Shown piece after piece: positions 22,701-33,799 of a DNA stretch of 64,000 nt; within the stretch, counting starts at the first letter, position 1; the number at the start of each line of letters is the position of its first letter. Where the stretch lies: NCBI GenBank assembly GCA_018806985.1, contig JADANN010000322.1, positions 372,001-436,000 on the forward strand, given 5' to 3'. The notes beneath the pieces were generated by a model, which did no database searches, was not told the DNA's origin, and was given only the letters and a program-made list of their open reading frames with translations. Position numbers and translations under genes: made by a program. This stretch comes from Angiostrongylus vasorum (Eukaryota > Nematoda > Chromadorea > Rhabditida > Metastrongylidae).

Positions 22701-23467
22701 TAAGTGCTGCCCTGTCAAATTCAGCACGAATTTAAGCGTTTTGCTTTCAAAGAAGTAGAATATTTTCAAAATAAACCTCGCACCTGTAAATGAAACTCCT
22801 TGCTTTGGTTTAACGCTTTTATATCAAGTGATTCACTTTGTATGCCAAAATATTCGGCGAATTTCGGACGCTTTTCGATTAACGTCTGAAGAATCTTCTT
22901 ACCGACGTTGTTGTTTTTTGCTCTGAAAGGAAACAAAATCGATTATTTACACAGAGAAGACCGATTCTTTCAATTGATGACGGTCATGATACTACTGACT
23001 ATGGAGGAAATGTATCAAATTATCTTGGAGCTTCCTCACTGCTAGGCAGTAATTCATATGTTCTTGAGTAGTCGAACACTTGAAGTCCTGTCCGCCTTCT
23101 TGAAACATCGTGTGCGCCTCAGTTCGGTCTTCATTTAACCAATACGCGACGGTTTTGTAAAAGGTTTCCTCTGAATACCCGTATAACCAGTGCTAGGGAG
23201 TCCTCATTTTTTCTTCACCAGAATAGCAGCAATGAGGTTGTGGATCGAGAAAGTTCTGCTGGCTTGTGGCCGGCGTTCTCCCAAAACAGCGGCAACTAAT
23301 ACTACTGATTTTCTAGCTATTATCCAAGTTTCTGGATAAAATGTCCATTTCTAGTTTTTTCCACTGTAAGAAGAACTTCCGTACCTTATCCACACCTCCT
23401 TGATGGCCGCCACTTCATCATCAGACAGTTCCGGTGTGGGCTTTTTCTTCGAAGAGCACAATCCCAT
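13780..23467 (-). CDS. glb: Nematode globin with N-terminal acylation-type motif
   Basis: Minus-strand exons are 23385-23467, 22784-22922, 14560-14669, 14140-14278, 13976-14066 and 13780-13844. All phases agree and give 208 aa. The fold is a heme-binding globin. Helix A region is ELSDDEVAAIKEVW. RPKFAEYFGI carries the CD1 and CD4 Phe (F49, F53). AHRIQNFLDTAVGSL carries the likely distal E7 His (H76). HRIGQIHFYRGVNFGADNW carries the likely proximal F8 His (H108). Helix H is GWNKLMTVIVREMKRGFLEE. The start MGLCSSKKK fits N-myristoylation (Gly2) and palmitoylation (Cys4), suggesting a membrane-attached globin used in redox or gas sensing rather than bulk oxygen transport; that role is inference. 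Intron 2 is 8.1 kb and hosts a Penelope-like element and SINEs. The symbol is a family prefix only. Confidence 0.9.
14720..14960 (-). repeat. SINE family S1 copy
   Basis: Reverse-oriented S1 element just inside globin intron 2. The tail GGTACTACGTGAAATACAAC comes first, then the AACTCCAGAATTCAGGTGTC block, the tRNA-like GGAGATCGAACACGATATTA segment and GCTAACGCGTTCGCCACTAT. The upstream family part (CTTTCTCTTAGCTAGTTTT) follows to about 14960. Confidence 0.8.
15560..15595 (+). other. Hammerhead-like core upstream of Penelope-like element
   Basis: GGCT (15560-15563), CCAAAGA (a decayed CTGANGA box), a GGCGATGTCGCT hairpin (15572-15583), GAAAC (15584-15588) and AGCC (15592-15595). The GGCT and AGCC flanks can pair. 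The box has lost its CTG, so this copy is probably dead. Its position ahead of the element is what matters. Confidence 0.4.
15602..15924 (+). repeat. S1 SINE insertion with inverted fragment and target duplication
   Basis: A full right-hand S1 copy (GGTGGTGAGCGCGTTACTCC to ACCCTGCCATTAAA, about 15655-15910) is preceded by a 48 bp inverted piece of S1 (15605-15650). The unit is flanked by ACTAGCCACAGAA (15589-15601) and ACTAGCCATAGAA (15925-15937), a 13 bp target-site duplication with one mismatch. It interrupts the Penelope-like terminal region. Confidence 0.85.
17200..18510 (+). pseudogene. Penelope-type reverse transcriptase / GIY-YIG endonuclease remnant
   Basis: An open segment at 17368-17616 carries the Penelope-type RT signature MKYFDVHSLYTNVSND. 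A later frame reads RLPPSLAIAVM near 17650-17680. After frameshifts a frame at 18215-18360 reads DKYVGKTKRSLCIRIKGHL, the GIY-YIG-type Y-V-G...R...H pattern. A third frame near 18406-18490 reads EALWRNSNNPAMSPRE and DLRQYL, matching the C-terminal end typical of these proteins. At least four stops interrupt it. The clade within Penelope-like elements cannot be settled by eye. Confidence 0.75.
18690..19055 (-). repeat. SINE family S3 copy
   Basis: Reverse-oriented tRNA-derived SINE. On the minus strand it begins near 19050 with GGGGGCAGATAGCACAGTGG (A-box-like), then a degenerate B box. The body (GGAACGCTCTCCCGGCTATC, then AAGATGAAATGAAAG) is shared with 37435, 48210, 54185 and 55715. It ends near 18695 with GTGAAGATGGGTCATATAAA. 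Its 102-codon open frame is SINE body, not a gene. Confidence 0.88.
19645..19940 (-). repeat. SINE family S2 copy
   Basis: One of the better preserved S2 copies. The minus-strand head is GCGCTTGTGCCGCAGTGGTT, followed by the B-box region GGAATCGATCCCCGCGCC (complement of 19870-19890). The body ends at CGCCGAAAGCTTTTTATCC near 19655. Three overlapping open frames at 19725-20027 come from this SINE. It sits in globin intron 2. Confidence 0.88.
20735..20870 (+). repeat. S1-related SINE fragment
   Basis: The segment GGGGTCCAAGTTTTGCAAAC then ATCTCAATATCATATTGGTT matches the S1 tail region, preceded by a degraded B-box-like part (GACCGCGGATCGG). It is truncated at both ends. Confidence 0.5.
21270..21645. 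repeat. Two opposed S1-type SINE fragments
   Basis: Positions 21270-21365 match the 5' part of S1 on the minus strand (CCTTTCTCTCAACCAGTTTT, GGAATGATCTGGAGAACAC). Positions 21425-21645 match the poly-C S1 variant on the plus strand (GACGTGAGCCCCCCGCCC, then CATATCTCAGCATCGTTGTG and ATATCCTGCC). Both are decayed. Confidence 0.6.
21646..22783. other. Remainder of globin intron 2
   Basis: AT-rich except for 21840-22370. There, open frames occur on both strands (a 60-codon minus frame at 21838-22020 and overlapping plus frames at 21869-22367). None forms a spliced product I can defend, and no motif is recognisable. Confidence 0.35.
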
Positions 23468-24499
23468 ACTCTGAAATGCTTTGAAATTCGAAATATCAAA
23501 GCATCAATTTTATTTCGAAAAGTGAAGTAAACGAGCTGATATTCGAGTCTCTGCTTTTGCAGAAAGTGCCAATTAAATAATGATGCAGCGTGGTTCATAA
23601 AGTGGACTCGATGTCGATTCGCAATTAATGTTACAAATCAATTCGCGGCCGACTGAGGAACTACTAGTCAGGTGTCTTTGAAATTAACTCAAACGTAACT
23701 CCAAATGCTATGAGCTCAACTACATTTAAGAACACTGCCGGCTTTTTGAGGAAGACTTAACCTTTGCGTTGAAGTGTATGCGGAAGAATCTAATGGCATG
23801 TCGACGACAATAGATACTCAAAGAGGATTCATGAACTGCCCAATCTAATATGAGAAGATGACAGCCCAAAAAACTCTTTTGTTTCAAGGAACGCATTGTT
23901 CAAGGATGTAATTTGCAAGACACCTTTTTTTTAATTCCTAAAACGCAAGAACAAGAAATGTCGCTACGTCTTTCTGGATAGTATTCAGCCCAAGTTTCAC
24001 GCTACAGTGACGAAGCAAGAAGCAAACCTTGAGTAGAGGTGGTCGTGGTTATTTAAAACATGAGAAGTTTGTTGAAAGTCAAGATATAAACCTTTAAAGA
24101 TTGTTGTGTGAGTAATTTTACAACGGCTATAAAGTGACCATTATGTTTCGTGTTTTGAGCACTGAATCACACCTGTTTACTAACTTTTATCTCACACGGT
24201 AGAAAAAAACAGATGAAGTACACATCAATGCTACACTTTAGAATATCTGAGGATAAAACAGATTTGAGAGTATTCGAACATACAAAGAAAGTTGGACGAT
24301 CCAGATGGTAGAACGATGTCGAAAAAACAATTCCGAAAAAAAAACGTGGCTTTTTCCAGAAAGTATTAAAGATTCGTCGGTGAAAAGCGTTTTGGGCGTT
24401 AGAGAATCTCATCAACACCCTCTACGAATTTCATATGAGACAAATTAATGAAGCCTTTTAGGCAGGTTTTTTGAAACAACGTAAGGCTTGAGATGCTTC
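23468..24499. other. Region upstream of the globin gene
   Basis: This should hold the globin 5' UTR and promoter. The sequence is AT-rich. I see no clear TATA box at a fitting distance and no repeat copy. A trans-splice acceptor (TTTCAG, complement at 23471-23476) lies three bases upstream of the ATG, so a spliced leader could join there. Confidence 0.4.
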
Positions 24500-24589
24500 A
24501 TGATTTCAAATGGTTGTGAACGTCGCGTTAAGGAGTGCGGGCTAGCGGGAGTAGCAGCCAAGAAGGAGGAGGAGGTTGCGGCAGCAGGG
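24500..24589 (+). other. Possible first coding exon of an unidentified gene
   Basis: An ATG opens a 30-codon frame, MISNGCERRVKECGLAG, then AAKKEEEVAAAG, ending in phase 0 at a strong donor (GGG then GTAAGTCC). The segment is far more GC-rich than its surroundings. A competing frame continues to a second good donor near 24683. No downstream exon was identified. Confidence 0.25.
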
Positions 24590-27149
24590 GTAAGTCCAAC
24601 ACTATTAGGACGTGGTCGACTGAAATGGTTCGACGCAAGCGTTCTGAAGAAACGGAAAGCAATCGAACTAAAAGTCGATCTTGTAAGTTTTCAGTCTCAG
24701 ATCTTCAACCACCATAGTAAAAAACTGTGTTCAAGTGCCAATTCCTGGAGTTAACTGCTTGAGTTTTGTGACGGTTTTTTGTAAAATTCTACTACTTGAA
24801 CGCATTAAATATCTGCGTTCTCGGCTCTTTCTTCAAAAAAAAATCTAGAAAATTGAAAACTTTGAGGCTTTTTCAAGGAAAAAATAATTCTCTTTTTTTA
24901 AAAAATTCGTTCCTTATCCACTAAGATAGGTATCATAATTTTTTTCTGACTTCATCACGTATGCGTCATAATTTCTCGTAAGTCCACTGATGAAATTTCT
25001 TTTTGGCAAGAAGATGTCACCTCCAAGAAGATGTGTACTCCAATGGAACTTCGTGATATGAAGCCGAAGAAAAGGTTCTCATGGAAGAAAGCATTTTGTT
25101 TTCTTCTGAATAAACGATATGTTGTAAAGCTGATTAATAATAAGGGGAATATTTTTTTATGGCCAGCTCTTGGAGCCTCAATAAACAAGTGCACTGGTGT
25201 AACATATTTTTCGGAAAAAAAGAGAAGTTCATTACGACATACGCTTGTTTATCGAATAGCGGTAATTTATTGTTCATTCCTTGTCTTATTTCACCATATA
25301 ACTGAAGAAAAAAACACCAACTTATTCTTTTATAGCGGGAATATATCAAAATGTACAATGAAACTCCATAAACTTGGCAACACATGCGATAAACTTTCCT
25401 TTTCAATTGAAATGACGTGTTTCGTAAATATTATTGTTACGCAAAAAAGGGACATCGTACGGAATCATTTTTAACAGTTCCGGCGAGATTTTGGTCCTAT
25501 GAATGTTGGCACGGAACGCTAAGCTGTCAAAAAGAAGAATAGGAACATGATTGTTAGACTTCTTCCAAAAAAAATTCCACAGGGGAAATATGATGCTATC
25601 CAAATTTGTGGAACAAGCAAAACTCCCAGCTTTTCTATTAGAAATGACAAAGACAAATAGAGGCTTAATTGATATCTACAGAAGAACTTTCTTTTTAATG
25701 GAGCCTTCTTTCTTCTCTGACTGCTTTCTCATTTGTCCCTAGTTGCAACAGACACAATATAAAATTACACTCATATTTTACAGCATTGAAAGCAACTGCA
25801 ACAGGTCAAGATCTCGAGTAGGCGCCATTGCGTTGAGTGAAATTGACAAATATCTTTCAGGATTTCAGTCATCCATCCGTCGCATTTCTATCGCTCACGG
25901 TTATTCTGCTTTGCATGGAATTCATTAAAACCTCAGTTTTAAGTACGATTCACAATTATTTATTACAAAAACTGCTTTATGTCGGCTCTAATTTTGAAGG
26001 CAATCACAAGCAAATCCACATCAATCAAGTAGAATCGTTGAACCAATTACGTTAGGATTACAGAAAAGATTGACGATTGTCCACTGAGGAGAATTTCCTT
26101 GCAAACACGCTCATCAGTTGCGATCCAGAATCTCTTAGAAAATCTTTTGTATTGTTTCATTTTTGTACATTTTCAAATATTTTATTCAGATAGTGAAAAA
26201 AAATAATAAAAATGTACGGCAAATTAGTTTTTCGAGATAAGATAGCAATAAATGTATACCTAGAACAGATGTTAGCAAGTATTTTCGAACAAACTTAAGA
26301 AAAAAATCCAAACCAGGAGGTGTTTTTTCCTTCACTTTCATAGACTTCTCCTTGAGATAAGTAATTTCTCTCTTTACAGTGCAGTAAGATTTTAGATTAA
26401 AGACACTTTTTTAACGTAACTGCAGCTTTTTAGGATATGATATCTAAACAGTAAAGTGCTTCAAACATCCTTGAATTTGTCGATGACTAAGTAGAACTCG
26501 GAAGCAGGATATGGTGTGGGAAATGATCAAGTTTCAAAACGGTGAAGATAGCTAATACAAGGTATTCACCAACGGCTACACAACAATGAAGAGAAGTGTA
26601 AAAACTTTTTTCTACGAAACACTATGTACTAGGCTATGAGGTACGAGGTATGAAGCATGTTTTACGAAAATGCTAAAATTCTTTGACACTAAACCCTTAT
26701 AATTTTGTTCCTAGTGTTCCTGTCACTAATATCGGAGTTCTAGTTTAAGCAAAACAAGAGTTTAAAAATGGGAACGTATAAGACACCATGCATGAGTGGA
26801 ATAAAACGATTCATCACTAGTTTTTCGCCAACAAAGCTTCGAAGGCAGAGACGGATAGATGGAACATGGGCTGTCGCCCACTGCCAAACCATTAATTCAT
26901 CAACATAGGTTTTCCCATCACTGTTTTAATGAAGTAATTATCATCACCTACTGAAATAAAAGCTACAAAGCAACGCACTTTGAACGTAAGCTATCGTCTG
27001 TTAATTATCTGTACATTTCAAATGGATGTCGAGTGGAATGGGATAAGATAAACGCAAAAGCTTTCAGCTCAACCAGTTCAATTTGATGAACGAACACAAT
27101 AACGCAATTTCTCAACAGCGTTTTCGTATTCCTCATTAAAGAATAAAAA

Positions 27150-27245
27150 AACAGGTAAAGCATTTGGCGTCGATCAATCTCTGACGTCATATACTCGACT
27201 TCATTAACCACCGCAGAGGTTATTGAATGTGCTCGTGGTCTAAAA
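27150..27245 (-). repeat. SINE family S2 3' fragment
   Basis: GTAAAGCATTTGGCGTCGAT and CAATCTCTGACG match the S2 tail, followed by CTCGACTTCATTAA from the S2 body. The head is missing. Confidence 0.55.
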
Positions 27246-27929
27246 ATGTCTTCTGGGGGGCATCGATCTATGAAATCGATGTTTCTCTTGTCCTCAGATT
27301 GAGGAGGGATGGAATTGTAGTTTATTGAGATCGAGATATTGAACCAATAAGTATTTATGTACTTCACCTCTGCGCCGCAAACGTCCTTCTGTTTCAGGCT
27401 AAATGCAAATTACCATTAATTGGTTTATTTCCGTATCCATACAGCATATATGCAAGCATTCACATCGCTTCATTTTATCCATTCATGTGCATGTTCAGAT
27501 ATGGATTTCAGTGAAGAAAAAAAGTTGCAAAATTGGCGAAGACTTCTCAGATGAACACTTTTTTCATAATAATTGGAGATATCAAATAAGCATGAAAATT
27601 TATTCCTTGCGAGAAAAACATCCTAAAACACGATATTTGAAACATCGTAGATAATTGGGATGCTTTTTGTATAGAGCTGAATTACATGATTCACTTAACA
27701 GAGGGATATCAAGAGTAGAAGATTCTGTTGGAAAACAAGTGAGCGTTTCAACGAACTCATGAGTTATAGCAGTTCTGACAAACTTATTCAAAAACAGTAA
27801 CTTTGTTATGGGCTAGCTGGCATAATACCGACTGCTGCAGGTTGGATTATCCGTTGATAAACAAATTGTTATCTGCGAGTAACAATATTAACAACAACCG
27901 CTCTGTATAAGAGAGCATCGCCGGGTGAA

Positions 27930-28110
27930 TTTGGCTCATTCGAGAGAGTTGCTCCACTGAGGATGACCCCCGTCGATGCGCGACGAAGGAGCCAGTTCGA
28001 GAACACCAACAACTGAGGACCATCGACTCGAATCATCTGCTATGAAGACGAAACCGTGGAAACGTTAGCCGATTAAACATCGTTATCAACGTCGTGTAAG
28101 CTCGATATTG
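27930..28110 (+). repeat. Penelope-type terminal-repeat relic
   Basis: Contains ACTGAGGACCATCGACTCGA, shared with 33971-33986 and 39537-39551, followed by a decayed core (GAAGACGAAACCGTGGAAAC, then GTTAGCC at 28064-28070). A second hairpin-bearing motif lies at 27957-27990: CTGAGGATG, then CGTCG-ATGCG-CGACG. No coding capacity. Confidence 0.5.
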
Positions 28111-28529
28111 TGAACACATGTTGATTAGTCAAGAACAGTTGCAAATGAAATGGAAAAAAATTCAATCACCTCTTTTTTAAAGTTCGTCGCATGCTGAGTT
28201 ATCTTTAAAGTGATAATTTAATTCAACTTCAAACTTCATAAACTCAGTGTATTGGTATATAGAAAATTCGAAATTGAATGTACTATTTGTTGGCAGTTCC
28301 TTTGTAAATGATAAAAAATATGTGTGCACCTCTTCGAATGAATAGCTTTTTCCTCACGAAGTTGTACGGGTTACGGCATTTTCCTTCCGTTTCGTTACGT
28401 GGCGATCGTAGTCCATGGTGGTAGAATTGGTTTTGTGCATAGTTACGCCTGCGAGTATCATAAATTGTCATCCATAAGTCATTTCGGCTTGCTTACGCAT
28501 CGTTGATATGAGCTTCATCTTGTAGATAA

Positions 28530-28820
28530 AGGATAAAATAAAGGATAAAGCTCTCGGCGTTGATCAATAACTGAGGGATGTGCCATGCATTGTATTCATT
28601 AAGCATCGTTTGGAGGTGACTGAATTCATATCTGGCCTTTACAATGACTCACGGTGGCCTAACGATGTATCGAGCCAGTGCTGCTATCCTCTCAGACAAG
28701 TCTGGTACCAATTTGCCGACTCCGGAAGGATGGAAGGCTTGGTGGGCTAGCGGCGCGGGGATCGATTCCACGTTAGTATTGCAAAACGCCTCCGACCACT
28801 GCGTCACACGCGCTCTCCCT
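28530..28820 (-). repeat. SINE family S2 copy
   Basis: Nearly complete. The tail (GGATAAAGCTCTCGGCGTTG) is at 28545; the minus-strand head GCGCGTGTGACGCAGTGGTC ends near 28815. About one difference in ten from the 52385 copy by eye. Confidence 0.88.
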
Positions 28821-29714
28821 TCTTCTAGGTAACGGCTCTAAATGACTGTGCTTCTTGTCTATTTGCAGTCAACTCTTTTCATTACATGATCGGTCTACCT
28901 ACATTTTGCTCTCAATATATCGTGCTCTGAAGCACAAAGAGAGCATGCCTTTTCAAGCACTTGAAGTACGTAGTAAATTTTAGTGCTATGTGGACCAGTT
29001 GCATTTTGGAAGGCATCATTCAAGAGATTTGTGGGTTGTCCGTAATATTCTTGAAATTGTGTAACCGTTGGCACTGCGTTTCCGTTTCATAACAAAGTGC
29101 TGAGTAAAACACGATAACACTGTATTTTCAGCAAGCAATCCATTCCTTTCCATCCTCTGTGCGATCATCCTTTCGTGTCGTCTATGGTGATATGGTGCGC
29201 ACTAACACAGATAGGGTTTGGTTTCCAGAAACAAAGCGTCATCCGTCCTTCTTAATTATTCGTCTCACTATAAATTGTTCACAAACAAAGTTTCGTTTCT
29301 GTTTATTCACAGTGGAATCTTCCTTTCCCGCAAGTTCTAGCTCCGTTGTTCCAGCACGTTATGCATTACTGTTGGATTGAGCCTCGGGATTATATCTCCA
29401 AAATCATCTGCGCATTACTGGTGGAGGAATTTTATTTGTTTTTGTTTGTTTTTTTAGTCATCCGACCTACACTTCAAAGTTTCAGCCATCATCATTTTGG
29501 ACGTCGTGTAGAAGAACGATTTCGTGAAATAAATTTTTGTCAAACGCGAGTTTTCCCATCTCTGCCCTATGACAGTTGTTTTCTTTCGGGCTCTCAGTGA
29601 ATCTCTCAGGATCGTCGTACGCAAGAAGCGCAAGTTGGATGCCAAACAGGAAAGTGACACAACTGAGCTGTTAACGGGACACTATCGCGTAAGAACTACT
29701 AGGAGTCTTGTCGA

Positions 29715-30180
29715 GACCAAGACTATCCATGGTAACTCGCAATTCCAGAAGCCCCACCATCAACGCTGGACGTGGGAGTCTCCCAATGGAGAGTACCATA
29801 ACGAAATAGCCCACATCATTGTAAATAGAAGGTTTTGCCTAACCGATGTCGCTGTTGTCCCAAAATTCTACACGGGATCAGAACACCGTCTTCTTCGTGC
29901 AAGATTCTATTTGTCGCGGAAAGGAGAAAAAGCCTACAGATTCAAAAAACGTAGTCCCAGAACCACCATAAACTGGGACTTATTCAATTCATTAGTCTGC
30001 TGTTGGGAAGATGCCGTTATCGATAACATTGGCGAAGAACAAGATCGGCTAATTCAACATCTTCACGTTAGCGCTATGAAAGCTGAGAGTTCGAAAGTCA
30101 CCAACAGACGTCTGACTCCAGAAACACTCGAGCTGGTACGCCAGCGTGGAATCGCACGAGCTGCAGGCAACCGCAACTAA
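29715..30180 (+). pseudogene. RTE-like endonuclease C-terminus and linker
   Basis: The frame reads RWTWESPNGEYHNEIAHIIV and then VVPKFYTGSEHRLLRARF, the last part of an APE-type endonuclease (S-E-H-R in place of the usual S-D-H active-site triplet). It then carries a linker of unknown role (TTINWDLFNSLV, HLHVSAMKAESSKVTNR) and stops at 30178. The catalytic N-terminal half is missing. The open frame extends upstream to 29569, but that part is not element sequence. Confidence 0.85.
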
Positions 30181-31152
30181 CGTCCGAACTTGCAAAACTT
30201 GCAAAACAGTGCAGACAGACTATAAAAGAAGCTCTTAAAGAGAGAAGAGCAGCAGTAGTGGTCGAAGCTGCAGAGGCTGGGAAAAGCATTCGCAAAGCGC
30301 ACGAAAGCTTCGCCAATTACAAAACCAAGATGATTGCACTCCGACGTTCAGATGGAACAGTCACAGCATCTAGAAAGGCAATGGAGAAAATCACTCACGA
30401 ATACTACTCAGATCTCTTCGATAGCCACGTCAACGTCCCGTCATATGAAATAAAAGAGGATGGATATGTTGTATCACCGGTTCTCCTTTTCGAAATCCGA
30501 CATGCCATTTTGTCGGTGAAAAACCGAACAGCACTAGGTCCGCACAGGATAAGACCAGAATACCTGAAGAACGTTCCGCCGGTCCTCGTAAACACACTGT
30601 CTCGACTGTTCACACGTTACATATCCGAATGCAAAGTCCCTACTCAATGGAGTGCAAGCAAGCCCGTGCTATTTTTTTAAGAAAGGTGTTATCCACGATA
30701 TCAGCAAAATTTGTTTGCTGTCTGCCGTCCACAAATTTTTCACTAGAATCATCCTAAGCAGGAGTGGCAGAACACTGGAAGAAGGGCAGCCATGTGAGCA
30801 GTGAGCAAGCAGGGTTTCGAAAAGGATTTAGTATGATGGACCGCGTCAATACGATAACAAGGCTCACTGAAGTATTGCGAGAGTACAAAGACCGCTCTGC
30901 CCCACTTTCATCGACTTACAGAAGGCCTTTGATTCAATTGAGGCAGAAGCAGTCATAGAAGCCCTTGATGGTCAAGGAGTCCCTACTCAGTACATAAAGA
31001 TTCTTCGTGAGCTGTAAAAAAAATTTTACAATCAAGATAGTACCATTCTACAACGATATTAACATTGACGTCAAAACAAGAGTTAGGCAAGGCGATACCA
31101 TCTCGCCAAACTTATCTACTGTTACCCTCCAGAACGTCATGCGAACATTGGA

Positions 31153-31749
31153 ATGGATAATGTGGGAGTGAAAATCGATGGTTGGCAGTTAGATCATCTT
31201 CGCTTTGCTGATGACATCGTCGTTATAACACCAAACATTAGTCAAGCGAAACGTATGCTTGCCGACTTTGGTAAAGCCTGTGGAAAGATTGGTCCTCGAC
31301 TAAATCTCACAAAAACGATGTTCATGAGGAAAGGACTGGTTTCGTATGCCCCATTCACGCTCAACGGAGCGATTATTCCCGAATGCTCCAGTTATGTTTG
31401 TCTAGGTCGGGAAATCAATATGATAAACGACTTAGCTCCAGTGCTGAGCAGAAGGAAGCGAACTGCTTGGGGAGCTTTCAAGAGCATTGAGGATTTAGTG
31501 AAGAGAACAAAGAACACCCGACTCCGTACCCATCTTTTCGACTCAACGGTACTTCCTGCCCTAACGTATGCGTCAGAAACTTGGTTGCTGCGTAGGCAGG
31601 ATGAAAGATCACTCAGCGTTATTGAACGCGCAGTCGAAAGGACGATGCTAGGAGTATCCCGTTTCAGACAAGTAAGGGTGGGATCCGAAGCTCCGACCTG
31701 CGTCAAAAAGCCAAAGATGCCGTTCTGTACGCGAAACAGTCGAGGATAA
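31153..31749 (+). pseudogene. RTE-like reverse transcriptase catalytic and thumb segment
   Basis: The open segment holds the RT active site HLRFADDIVVITP (FADD at 31204-31215), followed by LNLTKTMFM, the YVCLGREINM block and LPALTYASETWLLRRQDERS. The palm N-terminal part (EQAGFRKGFS near 30805) and fingers lie upstream in other frames. The frame ends at 31749; the C-terminal GRPP block continues shifted to about 31860. Confidence 0.9.
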
Positions 31750-32169
31750 GGTTGGCCGGACACGTAATGCGTATGAATCACAACCAATGGACAAAAGCCA
31801 TTAGTGACTGGATTTCTGGGGATGTCAAACGTACTGCAGGAAGACCACCGACCTGATGGTTAGAGTTCTTTACGATGAGCCTAAAAGAAAGATATGATGC
31901 TCAACGAGTTCCTGGAGCGAGCAGAATCCACCAGGATACTCTTGCACGAGACAGGGAAAAATGATGATTTACTAGCGCCCGCTCGAGTCGCTCAACGATC
32001 AACGACACTACAGGTGATCCAGGTGATCCGTCGTGAAATGACTTTTTTTCCGCTAACGGTGCTATCAGTAGTCATCCGGCAAAGGGGATGATTTGGGTAG
32101 CACAGATCTGCAATGAACCGAGTTGAGATGAGATTGCAGACAAAATCAAAATGTTTGTTTTATATTTTT

Positions 32170-32330
32170 TCAAAAATTTTTTTAAGGCGGCACAGGCAGA
32201 GAGAAGGGCAGAGCAAGTGCCTCAGTGATATCCTCCGAAAAGGGTAACCACGATTCTAAGGCTCACCTCGGTTTCCGACCTCAATACCCTGCCATAAAAC
32301 AAAAGGAAATAAAGCGAGTTAAAACTAAGC
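32170..32330 (+). repeat. S1-related SINE fragment, degraded
   Basis: Shows the order of S1 (GAGAGAAGGGCAGAGCAAG, AAAAGGGTAACCACGATTC, then AATACCCTGCCATAAAAC) with many differences. Confidence 0.5.
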
Positions 32331-32622
32331 ATAAACATTTTAACTTTGAAACCTGACGGAACATGACAATAGTGTAAATATGCCTTAAATATTTAGTTTT
32401 CACTTTACTTTTTACCTTCAACTTTTTAGTGGCTCTGAGTTCCTAACAGTCGAGCTAAATCATAGTCGACAAGGAATCTCTTCACAATCATTTATGCGTT
32501 CTACCTCTTTTTAAGATTTAATAAATGACACAATATGTGAGGATTTCGATGTCATCAAAGAGATTGTTTTTGCTGCGGACCTCTTATCATCGCAGCAACT
32601 TTTCAAGCTCATATCACTAGCT

Positions 32623-32820
32623 TCAAAAGGCTTGAATGGCAACCCATTTATCATCGCCTTTCATTTTGACGGGCAAAACAAGTACATGTCCGGCCTTCCA
32701 GTGGTCTTCCATCTTTTTCTTGTCTACATATGTTATTATCCGAAGTGTTGGATGTGCATATAACTCATCAATGCCAGTTCCAGACAACTTTACTACAATG
32801 ATGATTGTCCATGAGCTGTG
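32623..32820 (-). other. Possible terminal exon of an unidentified gene
   Basis: On the minus strand a 66-codon frame with natural codon use ends at a TGA at 32623-32625. It reads SSWTIIIVVKLSGTGIDELY, then HPTLRIITYVDKKKMEDHWK, then GHVLVLPVKMKGDDKWVAIQ. AG acceptor candidates lie near 32815-32820. I do not recognise the family, and no upstream exon was found. Confidence 0.35.
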
Positions 32821-32832
32821 TCTGTCATACAT

Positions 32833-33799
32833 CGTGCTACTAAAAACTCCACGAAAAAAAACTAGGGTCGTGTTCCTCTTTCCGGAGTTGCAAATTTGGC
32901 AGAAAATCGTGAAATAGGAAGCAATTCAGTTAAACCTATCAGATTTATATTATCGTGCGGTAGTAATCACATCTCCTCTGAGAATGGCTGACAAAGAACA
33001 GGGAGGGTCTAACGACGTTCTTTGAGTTAAGAAGCATTTTATTTATATTGTAACATTGCAATTCCTCTCATAAACATCACTACAGTTAGTGTTCAATGTC
33101 AGCATCGTGGTTGAAGCAAAGTTCAGGTTTTTTTTCTCAAAAGAAAAAAAAACCACACTTGATTGTAATAAGAATGTACCCCGTTTTTGCTTAGAATTTG
33201 AAGCTTATCCATCCCTGTTTTGGAAATCTCTTAGTTGAAAGCCACTTTAAAGGCCCCTGACCCTCTTTCCGTTTCTCAGCCACATTGGTTTTTTTATGCT
33301 GTTTTTTTTCTTTGCAAAGCTGCGGAAGAAAGTATATTAGCACTTTTTTAAGTGGTTTGGATACTTCGTGCCTACATCAGTGGAAAGCAGAAGACAAATC
33401 TGTCTAAATAGATCTTAACTGGTTTCATAAAGATATAAACATAAATTGACCAAACAGTAAACAAACAAATCAACACAAATTGAACAAAGTTCATTGAAAA
33501 GTCATCAAGAACATAACCTCGTAAAAATTGGCCATTATTTAACTTCGCTGTGAATAATGGGAATATGTTTTTAGATTGTTCAGCTAATACGAGGGTTTTG
33601 TAGAAATTTCATTTGACTCACATTTCAATCTGTCTAAATAAATTTGCACTTTCCTTTTACAGATCCCATTGATCTGAGTCAATAAAAAAGGATAAGTACG
33701 ATGTTCAACAAGAATTCGGTGGAAGCTGATCAATCTAAAAAAGATCATCGTTAAATCACGCCAAGGTTAAATGATGGATGGCTTTTAAGAATCTCGCCT
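32833..33799. other. AT-rich intergenic stretch
   Basis: Poly-T and poly-A tracts and no open frame of note. The words ATCTGTCTAAATA at 33396-33409 and 33626-33640 recur 230 bp apart, but the repeat does not extend. Confidence 0.4.

Larger units (their letters stand above)
24590..29714. other. AT-rich intergenic region with repeat relics
   Basis: No gene recognised. The longest open frame is 25031-25474 (+, 147 codons; starts MCTPMELRDMKPKKRFSWKK); it is AT-rich, has no known motif and overlaps a 90-codon frame on the other strand. A 120-codon minus frame at 27005-27367 includes an S2 fragment. The segment 29130-29710 has open plus frames (for example RIVVRKKRKLDAKQ near 29608) directly before RTE-like copy C, but I could not assign them. 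Confidence 0.4.
29715..32030 (+). mobile_element. RTE-like non-LTR retrotransposon, copy C (5' truncated)
   Basis: The copy begins within the end of the endonuclease domain (ETKTIHGNSQFQKP) and runs through linker, RT and C-terminal region. Long segments stay open, but stops and shifts occur at about 30180, 30680, 30960, 31015 and 31745. The element ends with a tandem CAGGTGATC repeat (32011-32028), typical of short repeated 3' ends in RTE-type elements. It is the least decayed RT in the window besides copy D. Confidence 0.92.

Noticed and set aside
25031..25474. 147-codon plus-strand frame
   Set aside because: AT-rich, overlaps a 90-codon minus frame, no domain and no splice context; likely chance.
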